In this document: positions 42,114-50,586 of the stretch, piece after piece
How positions within the stretch are numbered: the first letter of the stretch is position 1
Layout: each line of letters starts with the position of its first letter
Assembly (NCBI GenBank): GCA_028277725.1
Contig: JANQFX010000034.1
Location: forward strand, 56,523 to 120,522
Direction of reading: 5' to 3'
Origin: Thiohalocapsa sp.
GTDB lineage: Bacteria > Pseudomonadota > Gammaproteobacteria > Chromatiales > Chromatiaceae
Length of the DNA: 64,000 bases
Notes under the pieces: model-generated
Told to the model about the DNA's origin: nothing
Seen by the model: only the letters and a program-made list of their open reading frames with translations
Database searches by the model: none
Program-made: the position numbers and the translations under genes

Positions 42114-43220
42114 TTGCCGACCCCCGCCGACCCGACGACTGCCGACCCGAACGCCAGCGACCTCAGCGCCCCGCAATCGGAGCCGACACCATTACACGAG
42201 CTCGATGCGCTGCCCGATGACCTGCTGGACCTGGACGCGGCAGGTCTCGGCCGACTGCTCGACGGCCCGACCCTGATCCACCTGTCCGGCCAGCGCCAAC
42301 CGCCGCTGTTCGTGTCCGTGCTGATGCACGGCAATGAGACCGTCGGCTGGGAGGCGATCCGCTCCGTGCTGCGCGACTACGAGGTCGGCGGCGGCGAGCG
42401 GCCGCTGCCGCGGGATCTGGTCCTGTTCATCGGTAACGTCCGCGCCGCCGCGGCCGGCATGCGCCACCTGCCCGAGCAGCCGGACTTCAACCGCGTCTGG
42501 CCGGGCTCCGAGTTGGCGCACACGCCCATCCATGACGTCATGCAACAGGTGGTGGAGCGTGTCGCCGCCCGCGGTCTGTTCGCGAGCATCGATCTGCACA
42601 ACAACACCGGCATCAACCCCCACTACGCCTGCGTCAACCTCATCGACAACCGCTATCTGCACCTGGCGACCCTGTTCTCCCGGACCGTGGTCTACTTCAC
42701 CCGACCGCGCGGCGTGCAATCGCAGGCCATGGCGGCACTGTGCCCGGCCGTGACGGTGGAGTGCGGCAAGGTGAAGGACCGGCTCGGCGTGGAGCACGCG
42801 CGGGAGTTCATCGACGCCTGCCTGCACCTGTCGCAGATCCCGGACACACCGGTGCCGGAGCACGATATCGACATCTTCCACACGGTGGCGCGCATTCGCG
42901 TCCCCGACAACGTCGACTTCGCCTTCCCGCCGGCCACCGCTCCGCTGGTGCTCTCGCCGACCTTGGAGCACCTGAACTTCCGCGAGCTATCGCCGGGCAC
43001 TGCCTTCGGCAACTGCGGCGATGCACGCCCGCCGCTGGACGTCCGCGACGAGTGGGGCCGGGACGTCGCCCGGCGCTACTTCGTCTGCGAGGACGGCGAG
43101 CTGCGGCTGAGACTGCCGGTGATGCCGTCCATGCTCACCTGCGACGCCGAAGTCATCCGCCAGGACTGCGTCGGCTACTTGCTGGAGCGCTACGACCGGC
43201 ATCTGCCGCGGCGGAGTTGA
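42114..43220 (+). CDS. Succinylglutamate desuccinylase/aspartoacylase-family (M14) zinc hydrolase
   Basis: Zinc carboxypeptidase-fold amidohydrolase. Zinc ligands are suggested by VLMHGNETVGWEAI (His and Glu of HxxE) and SIDLHNNTGINP (second His), with the catalytic Glu probably in AVTVECGK. About 368 residues from the TTG at 42114, which has AGGA nine bases upstream. An ATG at 42006 inside the GCS2 gene is possible but adds 36 poorly protein-like residues. Substrate unknown. The last 90 bp are the intact member of a direct-repeat pair whose decayed copy lies 8.9 kb downstream. Confidence 0.85.
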   Translation: MPTPADPTTADPNASDLSAPQSEPTPLHELDALPDDLLDLDAAGLGRLLDGPTLIHLSGQRQPPLFVSVLMHGNETVGWEAIRSVLRDYEVGGGERPLPRDLVLFIGNVRAAAAGMRHLPEQPDFNRVWPGSELAHTPIHDVMQQVVERVAARGLFASIDLHNNTGINPHYACVNLIDNRYLHLATLFSRTVVYFTRPRGVQSQAMAALCPAVTVECGKVKDRLGVEHAREFIDACLHLSQIPDTPVPEHDIDIFHTVARIRVPDNVDFAFPPATAPLVLSPTLEHLNFRELSPGTAFGNCGDARPPLDVRDEWGRDVARRYFVCEDGELRLRLPVMPSMLTCDAEVIRQDCVGYLLERYDRHLPRRS

Positions 43221-43226
43221 TGGCGT
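43134..43226 (+). repeat. Direct repeat copy 1 (3' end of the M14 gene), possible attachment-type site
   Basis: The last ~87 coding bases plus a few bases past the stop of the aspartoacylase-family gene recur at 52050-52142. In the first 57 ungapped positions I count five mismatches; homology continues with one single-base gap to the shared TTGATGGCGT. This copy encodes the intact C-terminus (LTCDAEVIRQDCVGYLLER). Confidence 0.85.
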
Positions 43227-43249
43227 AGGAAGCAGGCTGATGTGCGAGA

Positions 43250-43417
43250 GTTATACCCGTCGCGCATGGGTTTTCGGGAAAGCGAGGTGCGCTCCTCGTG
43301 CCTGAGAGCAAGGCACGCCGACGAGTCATAGCCTCACTATGACGAGGAGGCGTAACGCAGCGCTCGGGTGCGAGGGGCGTGCATCGCGACCGAAAACCTG
43401 TGTGTGACGGGTATAAC
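43250..43417. repeat. 168-bp element with 28-bp terminal inverted repeats (MITE-like)
   Basis: Left end GTTATACCCGTC-N7-GGTTTTCGG (43250-43277), right end CCGAAAACC-N7-GACGGGTATAAC (43390-43417): 12 + 9 perfectly complementary bases interrupted by seven. The interior has smaller hairpins, for example CGTGCCT...AGGCACG and GTCATAG-CCTCA-CTATGAC. It encodes nothing and ends two bases before a truncated SMR start codon. It may be a miniature inverted-repeat transposable element or a cruciform-forming RNA element. Confidence 0.7.
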
Positions 43418-43419
43418 AC

Positions 43420-43467
43420 ATGGCCTGGGTGTACCTGATCATCGCCGGGATCTTCGAGTGGGGCTGG
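43420..43467 (+). pseudogene. N-terminal stub of an SMR-type (SugE/Gdx-like) exporter
   Basis: Sixteen codons, MAWVYLIIAGIFEWGW, match the first transmembrane segment of SugE/Gdx small-multidrug-resistance proteins, including the essential Glu (E13). After this the frame continues into unrelated sequence and stops 13 codons later. Only the 5' end of the gene survives. Confidence 0.7.
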
Positions 43468-43740
43468 CCTGGTTCGGCGGGCTGCTGCTGGCGGGCTGTG
43501 CTTCGGCGCCGCTGAATCGCACCGAGCTGATGCCGGTGCCGGGCATATTCGAGAGCGGTCGGTTCGACCCTGTTGCGGATCGACCGCCGGAGGCCCGGCT
43601 TCTTAGAGACCGAGATTCTGTTTGCCACCGACCGCGATCCCGCGCAGGCCGGCGACCTGGAGCGGCACTATGCGAGTCGCCGCGGCTACTCTGTGCGTCT
43701 CGGCCGCACGCGTATCCTGCATGACAGCTGTCCTGAGCCC
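43458..43740 (+). pseudogene. Frameshifted, truncated lipoprotein of DUF900/esterase type
   Basis: Beginning at a GTG inside the SMR stub, one frame reads VGLAWFGGLLLAGCASAPLNR (lipoprotein signal), then LMPVPGIFESGRFDPVADRPPEARLL. At about 43605 a single extra base shifts the reading; the next frame continues sensibly as ETEILFATDRDPAQAG and RRGYSVRLGRTRI. The joined sequence resembles the N-terminus of DUF900-type alpha/beta hydrolase lipoproteins (LMPTP...LPPE...YATDR pattern). No catalytic domain follows, so it is a 5' remnant with a frameshift. Confidence 0.65.
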
Positions 43741-43770
43741 TTCTCGTATCGACCGAGGCACGGGGGGCCG

Positions 43771-43791
43771 ATGAAGCGAGTGGCGCTTCAT
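43771..43791. promoter_or_regulatory. Inverted repeat upstream of mscS
   Basis: ATGAAGCG-AGTGG-CGCTTCAT, perfect 8-bp arms with a 5-base loop, 64 bp before the mscS start. It could be an operator or a terminator stem for the upstream remnant (no T-tract follows). Confidence 0.4.
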
Positions 43792-43854
43792 TCGTGCCGG
43801 TGCCCGGGTGATTCGGCGCCGTTCTTTCTGACGTAGCACCAAGAGAGAGACACC

Positions 43855-45546
43855 ATGCGCAGAGAACAGTCAGCGACAGAAGAACGTTGCCGCCGCTCGA
43901 TCAACACCGCGCTGGCGCTCGTGTTGTCCATCGCCTGTCCATGGACCGCCGCCGCTGATGCCGCCGAGCGCCCGGTCGAGGCGGTGCCGGTTGCGGCTTC
44001 CCAGGTCACCGTGGAACTGGCGGAGGTCGTCGTGGACGGTCACCTGGTCATGAAGGTGCGCGGCACGGCCTCGTATCCCGCGGCACGACGGGCCCGGTTG
44101 ATCACCCGGAACATCGTCGCGGCGGCCCGAGACGAGAACTTCGCCGATGACGATCTCACCCTCCGTGTCGATGGCGAGCGCACGCTGCTGCTGGCCGGCG
44201 AGCGCGTGCTGCACGAGATCTATGACGCCGATGCACAGATCGAGGGCCTGACCCGGGAGGTGCTGGCGGCGGATATCCAATACCGGGTGCAGGAGGTGAT
44301 CACGGCCTATCGCCACGACCGAGAGCCCGAGGTGCTGCTGGAGAAGACCGGCTACGCGCTGGCGACGGTGATGCTGGCGGCGACGTTGATCTTCGGCTTC
44401 GCGAAGGCGTTTCGGCTCTTGGCAGATCTGCTGGATCGACGGTTGCAGACGCAGATCCGGACCTTGGAGCAGAGGTCTGCACGGCTGCTGCGCTCGCGTA
44501 ACCTGACCCGGGGGCTGCGAGCGCTGACCAAGGCCGTGTTTCTCGCGCTGGTAGCCCTGACCCTGTACCTGAGTACGCAGTTCGTGCTCGGCCTCTTTCC
44601 CTGGACGCGCCGTTTCGCCGATTGGCTGTTCGGCCTGATCTTGAGTCCGCTGCAAGAGATCGGTCGCGGAGTGCTGGGCGCCATCCCGGACCTCATGTGG
44701 CTGATCATCCTGTTCTTCATCACCCGCTACCTGCTCGGGACTATTCGCGCCTTCTTCCGCGGCGTCGAGAACGGGTCGGTGAAACTCGCGTCTCTCGAAC
44801 GGGACCTGGCCCTGCCGACCTACCGCATCGTTCGGCTGGTGGTGATTCTGTTCGCCATTGTCATGGCCTATCCCCACATCCCCGGTTCCGACTCGGCCGC
44901 GTTTCAGGGGCTTTCGGTGCTGGTGGGGCTGATCATCTCGCTGGGCTCGCAGTCCATTATCGGCAACATCATCGCCGGCTACAGCCTACTGTACCGCCGT
45001 CCGTTCAAGATCGGCGACCGCATCAGAATCGCCGACACCGTGGGCAGTGTCACGGAGCTGCGGGTGTTGACCACGCGGTTGCAGTCGCTGAAGAACGAGG
45101 AGATCGTCATCCCGAATACCATGGTCCTGAACGAAGAGGTCATCAATTACTCAGCGCGTGCGCGCGAACAAGGGCTGATCCTGCATACGACGGTCGGCAT
45201 CGGCTACGAGACACCCTGGCGGCAAGTGGAGGCCATGCTGAAGGAGGCTGCGGAGCGGACCGGCGGGCTGCTCAAGCAGCCGAAGCCCTTCGTGTTGCAG
45301 CATGCGCTCGGCGACTTTGCAGTGACCTACGAGATCAACGCCCACTGCAACGACGCCAACAATATGGCGCAGATCTACTCCGCGCTGCACCGCAACATCC
45401 TGGACGTGTTCAACGAGTACGGCGTGGCCATCATGACGCCGTCCTACATCGCGGACCCGCCGGAGCCGAAGCTGGTGCCGAAGGAGCAGTGGTATGCGGC
45501 ACCGGCCAAGGCGTCGGAAGCCGCCGACACCACTCCGCGGCGTTGA
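43855..45546 (+). CDS. MscS-family mechanosensitive channel with periplasmic N-terminal domain
   Basis: 563 residues. A signal peptide (INTALALVLSIACPWTAAADA) is followed by a periplasmic domain (about 45-160). Several membrane segments follow (about 165-185, 220-245, 275-300, 325-345), then the pore helix and MscS signature GLIISLGSQSIIGNIIAGYSLLYRRPFKIGDRI. The beta domain contains TRLQSLKNEEIVIPN, followed by the C-terminal cage domain. Likely role: release of solutes on hypo-osmotic shock. It has a purine-rich ribosome site (AAGAGAGAG). It is the best-preserved gene of the 43-52 kb segment. Confidence 0.9.
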   Translation: MRREQSATEERCRRSINTALALVLSIACPWTAAADAAERPVEAVPVAASQVTVELAEVVVDGHLVMKVRGTASYPAARRARLITRNIVAAARDENFADDDLTLRVDGERTLLLAGERVLHEIYDADAQIEGLTREVLAADIQYRVQEVITAYRHDREPEVLLEKTGYALATVMLAATLIFGFAKAFRLLADLLDRRLQTQIRTLEQRSARLLRSRNLTRGLRALTKAVFLALVALTLYLSTQFVLGLFPWTRRFADWLFGLILSPLQEIGRGVLGAIPDLMWLIILFFITRYLLGTIRAFFRGVENGSVKLASLERDLALPTYRIVRLVVILFAIVMAYPHIPGSDSAAFQGLSVLVGLIISLGSQSIIGNIIAGYSLLYRRPFKIGDRIRIADTVGSVTELRVLTTRLQSLKNEEIVIPNTMVLNEEVINYSARAREQGLILHTTVGIGYETPWRQVEAMLKEAAERTGGLLKQPKPFVLQHALGDFAVTYEINAHCNDANNMAQIYSALHRNILDVFNEYGVAIMTPSYIADPPEPKLVPKEQWYAAPAKASEAADTTPRR

Positions 45547-45552
45547 ACCTGC

Positions 45553-45800
45553 TCAATACTCCAACTCGAAGGCGGCGCCCGCGCCGACGTCGCCTGCGCC
45601 CACGTCGCTCTCGAAGCGGACCTGCGGGGCGAGTCTCGGGCCGAAGACGGCGCGCGGGTCACCGCCCTCCAGACCCTGACGCGCGCCCAGGTGTAAGCGC
45701 TCGCCGAGGGCGCGCCCGCCCTCCAACGTCGTCCCACCCCACCGGTCGCTGTCGACTTGGAGCCGATCCAGGCCGAGACCGACGCGCAACGAGATCCGGC
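45553..45800 (-). pseudogene. C-terminal remnant of TamB-like protein
   Basis: On the minus strand one frame reads GRISLRVGLGLDRLQVDSD, then GGRALGERLHLGARQGLEGG and PQVRFESDVGAGDVGAGAAF, ending FELEY and stop. This pattern (hydrophobic beta strands, SDVGAG-like repeats, terminal aromatic) is that of the extreme C-terminus of TamB/DUF490 proteins. It starts abruptly in the middle of a TamA-like frame (next entry). Its stop lies 7 bp from the convergent mscS stop. Confidence 0.6.
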
Positions 45801-46075
45801 CGGTCCACCTCGATGTCGATGGCCGCGTCGCAGTAACCGAAACCGCACAGCACGTCGTCCAGGCGCAGGCGGTCGGCCTCGGCGCGCATAATCAGCGCGA
45901 TGGGAAGAACGGGCTCGTTGCCGAGCGCGACGAGCATGGATGCGCTCAACAGAGCGGCATCGATCGGTGCATCACCCAAGGGCTCCAGCTCCACCGCGTA
46001 GCCGAATCCGCTGGTCTGCGAGCGGCCGGGCTGCGCCAGACACAGGTACAGCATCAGCAATGCCGGGAGCATCAT
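45800..46075 (-). pseudogene. N-terminal remnant of TamA-like POTRA protein
   Basis: From an ATG at 46075 the minus strand encodes a signal peptide (MMLPALLMLYLCLAQPGRSQ) and a POTRA-like domain: GFGYAVELEPLGDAPIDAAL, then IMRAEADRLRLDDVLCGFGYCDAAIDIEVD. The RAEAD...L...GYxDA pattern is that of the first POTRA domain of TamA/Omp85-type assembly proteins. The frame runs on as low-complexity Arg-rich residues to 45659, with no barrel. TamA precedes TamB in normal operons, so an internal deletion joined the start of tamA to the end of tamB. Confidence 0.6.
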
Positions 46076-46626
46076 CGGACGGATCACCGGGCGGTCCGCG
46101 GGCGGAGAGAACGGCTCGGCGCGGCATTGGAGGCATCGGACCGCCCTCGTCACCGAGCGCCTGGCCCATGTCTTCCAGAGATCCGCCGCCGATGCTGCTA
46201 GGTCCATGGCGTACCGAGCAAGGGGCGGCTTGTTTGTCGGGAGTGTAGCCAAGGTCCTGCCCTCGCCTGCATTGGCACAGAGGGCGGCCGCGAGGTGCCT
46301 GAGCAACCGGACGGCAGCTCGCCGCGGACCTAAGGCCGCCGAAATCGCCCAGGGAACTCAGGAGCTAGGCGACCGAGCCGAGGTGCGACCAGACCGCAAG
46401 GCCCGTTGCGGCATCGGCGCCGGGCCATCGACTGCTGAGTTTCTCTTCATCGCGGCACAGTCACCCGGCCGCGGTCCGGCGTCGGCCTTGTCATGAGTCC
46501 CGAGATCAGTCTTGCTGCCCCCCGGTAGGAGCAATCGGCCGCTGCCGCCTTCGTGCAATACGACAACGATGAGGCCAAACTTGACTCGTCTGCAAGCATT
46601 TGGCGCCTCACCGCCGCCCACGGAGA
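46076..46626. other. Gene-free stretch between the tamA remnant and the AraC gene
   Basis: 551 bp with no open frame that looks like protein and no recognised RNA. It should contain the promoter of the AraC-type gene and formerly that of tamA. Confidence 0.45.
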
Positions 46627-47688
46627 ATGCAACACTTGGTCAGCCCAACCGGAACTCCAGAAGCAAAGACGCCGTTCCACTTCACCCGCGTCGATTATCG
46701 GTGGTTACTCAACGGCGAGTTCGAAGAGGCCAGCTTTTCTCCCGACAATGGTCATACGCGACAGCCTTACCCCATTGCACCGGAACTCGGCGAGGGTTGG
46801 TTGGAGCTCTTGCCTCTCGGGTTGGGAATGACGCTGTACCGTGGCGTACATCGGTTCAAGAAACGGGCATTCGGTCATCTTGTGACAGTGTTGGAGGCTG
46901 AGGTCCGCTACGACTCCCCAAGCTTCGCGGCCGTCGTTGCGTTCGGCAGCAAGATCTGTCATGCAGAGCAGTGTCCGCGCGCGGAGCTCATCTTCGGCCC
47001 CGGGACGGCGCTGTTCCGCCATACCGATTGGTTGAAGGTCGTCGCCAAGGTCGATGCGTCGGCGAACAGCGAGATCGTCGGCCTGACGCTGAGCGATGAA
47101 CAACTCGGCTTGCTGTTGGGGGAAGCCGAGAGCGCGTCCCTAAAACGAACGCTGAGGGTAGACGCGCTGCCGAGCGTCGCGGTGCACCGCCTGCCGCCGC
47201 GCCATGCTGAACAACTGCGAGCGGCCATCAGTCCACAGACGACGGGGACACTGCGGATACTCCAGGCCCAAGCCAAGGCCGTCGGCTTCCTCGCCACCCT
47301 GGGCACCGATTTCGGTTCCGGCGCATCGTCCTGGGAGCATCGGACCGCGGCGCCGGCCCGAGTGCGAGAGATCCATGACCGTTTGTCGACACTGGAGGGC
47401 AAGTTGCCAAGCCTGGACAGCTTGGCGCGGGACGCTGGCCTCTCGGCACGGCAACTCAACGCACTATTCGCGGCCGAGTACGGGGCGCCGATCCATAGCT
47501 TCATCACCGCGCAACGCCTGCATCAAGCGCGTGCAGCCGTCTGCGATAGCGATATCCCACTCAAGGTGTTGGCGGCACGCCTCGGCTACTCCCACGTCAA
47601 CCACTTCATCACCGCCTTTCGCCGCATGTTCGGCTACACACCCGGTTCTCTGCGACGCGGTCCCGGCAGGAACCCTGAATCGCCCTGA
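46627..47688 (+). CDS. AraC-family transcriptional regulator
   Basis: About 353 residues. The N-terminal half (about 30-220) is an effector/cupin-like domain without close recognition. The C-terminal half is a double helix-turn-helix AraC domain: LARDAGLSARQLNALFAAEYG, then IPLKVLAARLGYSHVNHFITAFRRMFGYTPGSLRR (second HTH and signature). The start is uncertain (ATG 46627, or TTG 46600); neither has an ideal ribosome site. Base composition looks less GC-rich than the flanking core genes, in keeping with acquisition. Target unknown; the PEP-CTERM gene is next. Confidence 0.88.
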   Translation: MQHLVSPTGTPEAKTPFHFTRVDYRWLLNGEFEEASFSPDNGHTRQPYPIAPELGEGWLELLPLGLGMTLYRGVHRFKKRAFGHLVTVLEAEVRYDSPSFAAVVAFGSKICHAEQCPRAELIFGPGTALFRHTDWLKVVAKVDASANSEIVGLTLSDEQLGLLLGEAESASLKRTLRVDALPSVAVHRLPPRHAEQLRAAISPQTTGTLRILQAQAKAVGFLATLGTDFGSGASSWEHRTAAPARVREIHDRLSTLEGKLPSLDSLARDAGLSARQLNALFAAEYGAPIHSFITAQRLHQARAAVCDSDIPLKVLAARLGYSHVNHFITAFRRMFGYTPGSLRRGPGRNPESP

Positions 47689-47962
47689 TCGCCGATCCGT
47701 ATCCCGCGCTTCCGTCGCGCGTAGAGATGCGTCGCTCTGGCGTAGAACAAGTCGCTCGAACACGCCGAGCCCCTCGCGGACAATTCGGTGGTGCCGAGAT
47801 TCTCCAAAGCCCATCGCGTCACGCTCAAGAATGACGGCCCGTCGAGTGCAAGACCCGATGGGTCCGATGTCATGACTCCAAGGCAGCTACGGGTCGCGAG
47901 GTTTCGGGGAAGGCTCGTCCGAGAGCAGCCCTCCATCTCATGCCAGCTACAAGAGGTTCCCC

Positions 47963-48634
47963 ATGCCCACATTTGCTTTCCACACCCGCACCAAGTCCCG
48001 ACGCGTCGCGGGCACGATCATGTTGCTCCTGACCGGATTGCTTGGATCGTTTTCGACGCAAGCCGCATTGGTGACTTACACCCTTTCAGGTATCAACATG
48101 AACGGCTCCCTAGACGGAGTCTCATTCTCCAACGCCAGTTGGTCCATCACCGGCGAGGGCGACACGGCGAATGTGCAAGCGATTTCCCAGGGCGGGATTT
48201 CTGGTCTGTCGAACTTTCTTGCACCCACCATCACGATTGCCGACGCCTCCAACGACTGGTCCGTTCAATTATTGGATACAGTCGACTCAGCGTGGGGCGT
48301 TGCTTCGTTCGACTTAAACTCGATTGGGCAGGACGTCTCCTACAGCAATTTTGCGCTTGTGAATACGTCGACTTTTGAGGGACCGGGCTTCATTAGCGCC
48401 GTCGTCCCCGCGAACGCCAGTGACCTTGTGACCCCCGTGCTACTCAACGGGTTTAGCTTGCAGTCGACGGGAACCTTCGCTACCTCGGGCGGGGATTTGG
48501 TGATCGACGAAGATCAGGGCGCTTCGCCGTCGACCTTTCAAGTGGTCGCTTCGGTGCCGTTGCCCGGAACCCTTGCACTGCTTGCGTTGGGCATGATCTG
48601 GATCGGTCGCGAGCGGCGACGTCGTGTCTCTTAA
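47963..48634 (+). CDS. PEP-CTERM-type exported protein
   Basis: 223 residues: a signal peptide (AGTIMLLLTGLLGSFSTQAA) and a Ser/Asn/Gly-rich beta-type body (SFSNASWSITGEGD, TIADASNDWSVQLLD). The C-terminal sorting signal is VPLPGTLALLALGMIWIG followed by RERRRR, i.e. the VPxP motif, hydrophobic stretch and basic end of PEP-CTERM proteins recognised by exosortase. The VPLPGT spelling is a common variant of VPEPxT. Ribosome site AGAGG is 7 bases before the ATG. Exosortase is not in the window. Base use is more AT-rich than the neighbours, suggesting transfer. Confidence 0.82.
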   Translation: MPTFAFHTRTKSRRVAGTIMLLLTGLLGSFSTQAALVTYTLSGINMNGSLDGVSFSNASWSITGEGDTANVQAISQGGISGLSNFLAPTITIADASNDWSVQLLDTVDSAWGVASFDLNSIGQDVSYSNFALVNTSTFEGPGFISAVVPANASDLVTPVLLNGFSLQSTGTFATSGGDLVIDEDQGASPSTFQVVASVPLPGTLALLALGMIWIGRERRRRVS

Positions 48635-48841
48635 GATCCGCTGGGGATAGCCTCGATGTTTGCCAAGCCTGCCGGTGTGAACAGACTGGCATGCATGCGT
48701 CGTCAGCGACCACTTGCTCATCTTCAGCATCAACCTTGCATCGTACACCTTGGCGCTGCCACACAAGGCCATCATCCCCGCAGACGTCTGACTTCGATTG
48801 TGACGTCGGACGGATTGCAATCGCGAGGACACGGTGGCTAG

Positions 48842-49195
48842 GTTGCGGATGCCGGCCGGCTCGCCTGCTACGACCGCCTCAGCGGACGCGCACCGACACC
48901 GCCCGTTGCGCGCGCACCGGCCATCGACCCCGCACCTGCCGCTGCCGTCGCCATGAGCGCGCCGGCCGCGGAAGACCCGGCGCCGGCTCCAGCACCCGGC
49001 CTCGACTTCGGCGCGGACACGTCCATGCTCAGCCGCGCCTGGAGCTTCGATCCGGACAGCGAGCCCTAGCTGATCAAGTTCTACCGGCCCAACTCTCTCA
49101 GCCCCGTCCGCTGGCAGAGTTGCACGAACGACCGCCCCTTCACGCCGCTGCTCGAAGCCACCAGCGTCTACGACGGCAAACTGGACAAGAAGGCT
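48842..49195 (+). pseudogene. pldA (outer-membrane phospholipase A) N-terminal remnant
   Basis: One frame reads ADAGRLACYDRLSGRAPTPP, an Ala/Pro-rich linker, then TSMLSRAWSFDPDSEP, a TAG stop (49067-49069), and onward LIKFYRPNSLSPVRWQS with LEATSVYDGKLDKKAES. ACYDRL, LSRxWxFD, YRPNSLSPVR and LDKKAES(K) are the successive landmarks of the PldA N-terminal region before its barrel. The start is missing (a stop lies at 48839), there is an in-frame stop, and the barrel is gone; the frame stays open to 49468 with unrelated residues. A clear relic. Confidence 0.7.
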
Positions 49196-49548
49196 GAATC
49201 CTCTGCCATTGCGCTGGTGGAGGTGCATGCGCCGGAACAACTGGTGGTCATTCGTCGAGCCGGAGAGCTATTGGAGGCACCGGGGGTGCTGCGCAATCCC
49301 GTCCCGGTGCAGGCCCTATACGATCCGCAAGCCGCGAATGCCGCGACGCTGCGTAACCTAGTGAACAGCCCAACGCACTCGCCGGCGGCCCTCACCGACA
49401 GCCACCTAGGTTGGGCCTCCGACTTCGGCCCAGCCCATGCGAAGCCTTTCACAATGCGGCCGGGATAGAACGGTTGCGCCACCCAGGTTCATCATGGCAG
49501 CCACCCGGCGGGACGCATCCGGACAAGCGCCAAACCGCCCCTTCCAGG

Positions 49549-49968
49549 CTACAGCGGCCTGATCGCCACCTTGCGGAACTTGATCACTCCTGTCGCGTGT
49601 TGCAGCGTCAGGGGCCCTTCCGTGTAGGTGTCGTCCGTCAGCTCCACGGTCTTCTCGCCGTTCAGAAGGAAGATGCCGCTGTTCGCGTCATCGCTCGCCC
49701 AGAACTCGGCGTACACCTCGACGTCCTTGTAGCTGGCCTTAGTGCGAAGGTGCGCCGGGGTCTCGCTGCTGCGTTCATCCGCAACGATGGCCCCGTCCTC
49801 AACGCGCCAGTTGCTTTCTCCAACCTGCTCCCACTCACTGCCGATGGTCTCGCCATCGAACAGCGATTGCCATCCAGACCCGGACGGCTCCACTGCCCAG
49901 GACGGAAATCCAATGACGGTGGCGATAGAGAACAGCGAGGGGGCAAGGATACGGAGCTGTTTGGACAT
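49549..49968 (-). CDS. DUF1080 (3-keto-disaccharide hydrolase-like) protein with internal deletion
   Basis: 139 residues from the ATG at 49968, with a signal peptide (LAPSLFSIATVIGFPSWAVE). The N-terminal DUF1080 part is recognisable: GWQSLFDGETIGSEWEQVG, WRVEDGAIVADE, and VEVYAEFWASDDANSGIF. The sequence then passes directly to LLNGEKTVELTDDTYTEGPLTLQHATGVIKFRKVAI, the normal family end. The roughly 70-80 central residues (the YEVQI-to-NxxEI strands of the lectin-like sandwich) are missing, so the fold is probably broken although the frame is intact. Confidence 0.65.
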   Translation of the reverse strand: MSKQLRILAPSLFSIATVIGFPSWAVEPSGSGWQSLFDGETIGSEWEQVGESNWRVEDGAIVADERSSETPAHLRTKASYKDVEVYAEFWASDDANSGIFLLNGEKTVELTDDTYTEGPLTLQHATGVIKFRKVAIRPL

Positions 49969-50265
49969 GACTTGTACCTGGTTTGCTTCCGGGGGACCGA
50001 TGCGTGCTGATGCGTCAAGTTGGTCATCCTTGTGGTTGTCGAGCACCGCCCGCCCAGAATCAAACCTAGATGGAGTCGTCGGACGGTCGTCAGGGTGCGT
50101 CCTGCAGGGTGCTGAGCAAGGCACGACGAGGCGGAGTCGCCATCTAGGTTGGAGCACACTCTGAACCCCAACACTGTGCAACCGGCGTGGTTGAATATGC
50201 CTCGCCGCATGCTCGCATCAACCCTGCTCGCCACCACACGCTGACCCCGGAGCACCCAGAGGAAC

Positions 50266-50586
50266 ATGGAACCCCTGCTGATCTTCACCTCCATCACCGT
50301 CTTCATGCTGATGTTCAAGATTGGCATCAACCGCAGTCCATCGGAGCTACTCAGCCTATGGCAGCATCCGGGGCGCGTCGCCGGCTCACTACTGGCGGTG
50401 CTGGTCATGGTTCCGGCGGTGTTTCTGGCAGTCGTCTGGCTGTTTGCCTTGCCCACCGAGGCCGCTGTCGCCCTGGCACTCTTGGCCGCGGCGCCGGGCG
50501 CGCCGCTGACCACCAAGCGCTCGGAAATCGCTGCCGCCGATCCGGAGTATGTCAGCAGCCTACAGCTGTCCTTGACCCGTTCTTGA
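50266..50586 (+). pseudogene. Truncated bile-acid-symporter-type (BASS) carrier
   Basis: 106 residues with ribosome site AGAGGA. The sequence MEPLLIFTSITVFMLMFKIG, then LAVLVMVPAVFLAVVWLFAL and ALLAAAPGAPLTTKRSE, ending SLQLSLTRS, matches the first three helices of BASS-family transporters. It stops after the APGAPLTTKR loop and SLQLSL, where a full carrier would continue for another ~200 residues. A downstream scrap in another frame (about 50740-50830, LHIEVTADGKIELEALPAP then stop) looks like the tail of some other gene. Confidence 0.65.
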
